5,173 bases of DNA, from NCBI GenBank assembly GCA_003641555.1, contig QNAT01000113.1, positions 1 to 5,173 of the forward strand. Reading direction: 5' to 3'. Under the pieces are notes generated by a model. The model saw only the letters and a program-made list of their open reading frames with translations. It was not told the origin of the DNA and ran no database searches. Source of the stretch: Thermotoga sp. (GTDB taxonomy: Bacteria; Thermotogota; Thermotogae; B3-G13). Position 1 is the first letter of the stretch; each line of letters starts with the position of its first letter. Shown here one piece after another: positions 4,851 through 5,173 of this stretch. The position numbers were made by a program, and so were the translations under genes.

Positions 4851-5173
4851 CTTGCAAGAAATTTATTCAAGACATCCTCGAGATCAGGTTTTCCGATCTC
4901 CTCCAATTCATAAGTTACTCTGACAGAGGGTTTGTCAAGTTTTGCTACCCGAGACAGATCTATCGGTGTCCCTATGACTACCAATTCCGCATCAGAAGAG
5001 TTTATCGTCACTTCCAATTCTTTTATCTGCTTGTCCCCATACCCCATCGCAGGTAATATAAGACTGAGATGTGAATATTTTTCATACGTCTTCTTTATAG
5101 AACCAATTGCAAATGGTCTGGGATCTATTATCTCTTTGGCTCCGTATTTAACGGCTGCTACATAACCCGCCCC
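4847..5173 (-). CDS. Cyclic 2,3-diphosphoglycerate synthetase/GTPase family protein, C-terminal part (5' end outside window)
   Basis: The visible 108 codons are the C-terminal end of a larger protein. The frame is open from the right edge of the window, beginning GAGYVAAVKYGAKEIIDPRP, and a Met at 5047 is internal rather than a start. The remainder contains LPAMGYGDKQIKELE, a block of VVIGTPIDLSRV and VRVTYELEEIGKP, and the terminal LEDVLNKFLAR. This string of motifs is typical of the C-terminal domain of the cyclic 2,3-diphosphoglycerate synthetase family, whose archaeal founder makes cyclic 2,3-diphosphoglycerate, a thermoprotective solute in methanogens. Many bacterial homologues carry only a GTPase label and their reaction is unproven, so the activity here is not certain. 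The N-terminal nucleotide-binding part is not in the window. A hairpin overlaps the stop codon, and malE follows about 120 bases later. Confidence 0.85.
   Translation of the reverse strand, partial: GAGYVAAVKYGAKEIIDPRPFAIGSIKKTYEKYSHLSLILPAMGYGDKQIKELEVTINSSDAELVVIGTPIDLSRVAKLDKPSVRVTYELEEIGKPDLEDVLNKFLAR

Noticed and set aside
4847..5047. Treating the C-terminal frame as a separate 66-residue protein
   Set aside because: The same frame is open to the window edge and continues the family motifs upstream (IDPRP, LPA before Met), so the Met at 5047 is internal.
1..5173. CRISPR array, tRNA, rRNA or a defence/toxin-antitoxin system
   Set aside because: No regularly spaced direct repeats, no cloverleaf-like or rRNA-like sequence and no characteristic protein motifs were found on either strand.

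Overview
The window most resembles a chromosomal segment of a Thermotogota bacterium, possibly Kosmotoga- or Mesotoga-like. The evidence is a moderately AT-rich composition, AGGAGG-type ribosome binding sites, a SpoVS protein next to no sporulation genes, a MalE-type sugar-binding protein with an ordinary (non-lipoprotein) signal peptide, and a cyclic 2,3-diphosphoglycerate synthetase-family protein. The genus is an inference from family resemblance only. Every gene I can support lies on the minus strand.

Layout from the right end of the window, which is the direction of transcription. The first gene is the C-terminal part of a cyclic 2,3-diphosphoglycerate synthetase/GTPase-family gene (4847-5173), with a hairpin overlapping its stop codon. 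Next is malE (3531-4724), a maltose/maltodextrin-type ABC transporter binding protein that is closed by a strong GC-rich hairpin, so malF and malG do not follow it. A membrane protein with a LiaI/LiaF-like three-helix N-terminus and a toast-rack-like beta C-terminus follows (2482-3375). Then comes a short ComEC/Rec2 DNA-uptake channel protein without the metallo-beta-lactamase domain (975-2396). The last complete gene is spoVS (521-784), with a clear sigma-70 type promoter at 857-886 and a textbook terminator at 455-484. At the left edge a DDE transposase gene begins (1-90, cut by the window), so an insertion sequence enters the window from the left.

The stretch 204-454 has no convincing gene. 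It holds only a short plus-strand open frame that runs into the spoVS terminator, and may be decayed or non-coding sequence.

I see no coherent new multi-gene system; the genes look like independent single units separated by terminators or gaps. The more interesting signals are regulatory or structural. (1) The transposase ribosome binding site can pair with sequence upstream of its own -10 box, so only read-through transcripts would be masked, and the same repeat with eight T's forms a plus-strand terminator. (2) A perfect 30-bp palindrome lies inside comEC. (3) Short reading frames precede spoVS, comEC and malE, including one that ends on the spoVS ribosome binding site and one preceded by an ideal ribosome binding site but starting with AUA, in frame with malE.
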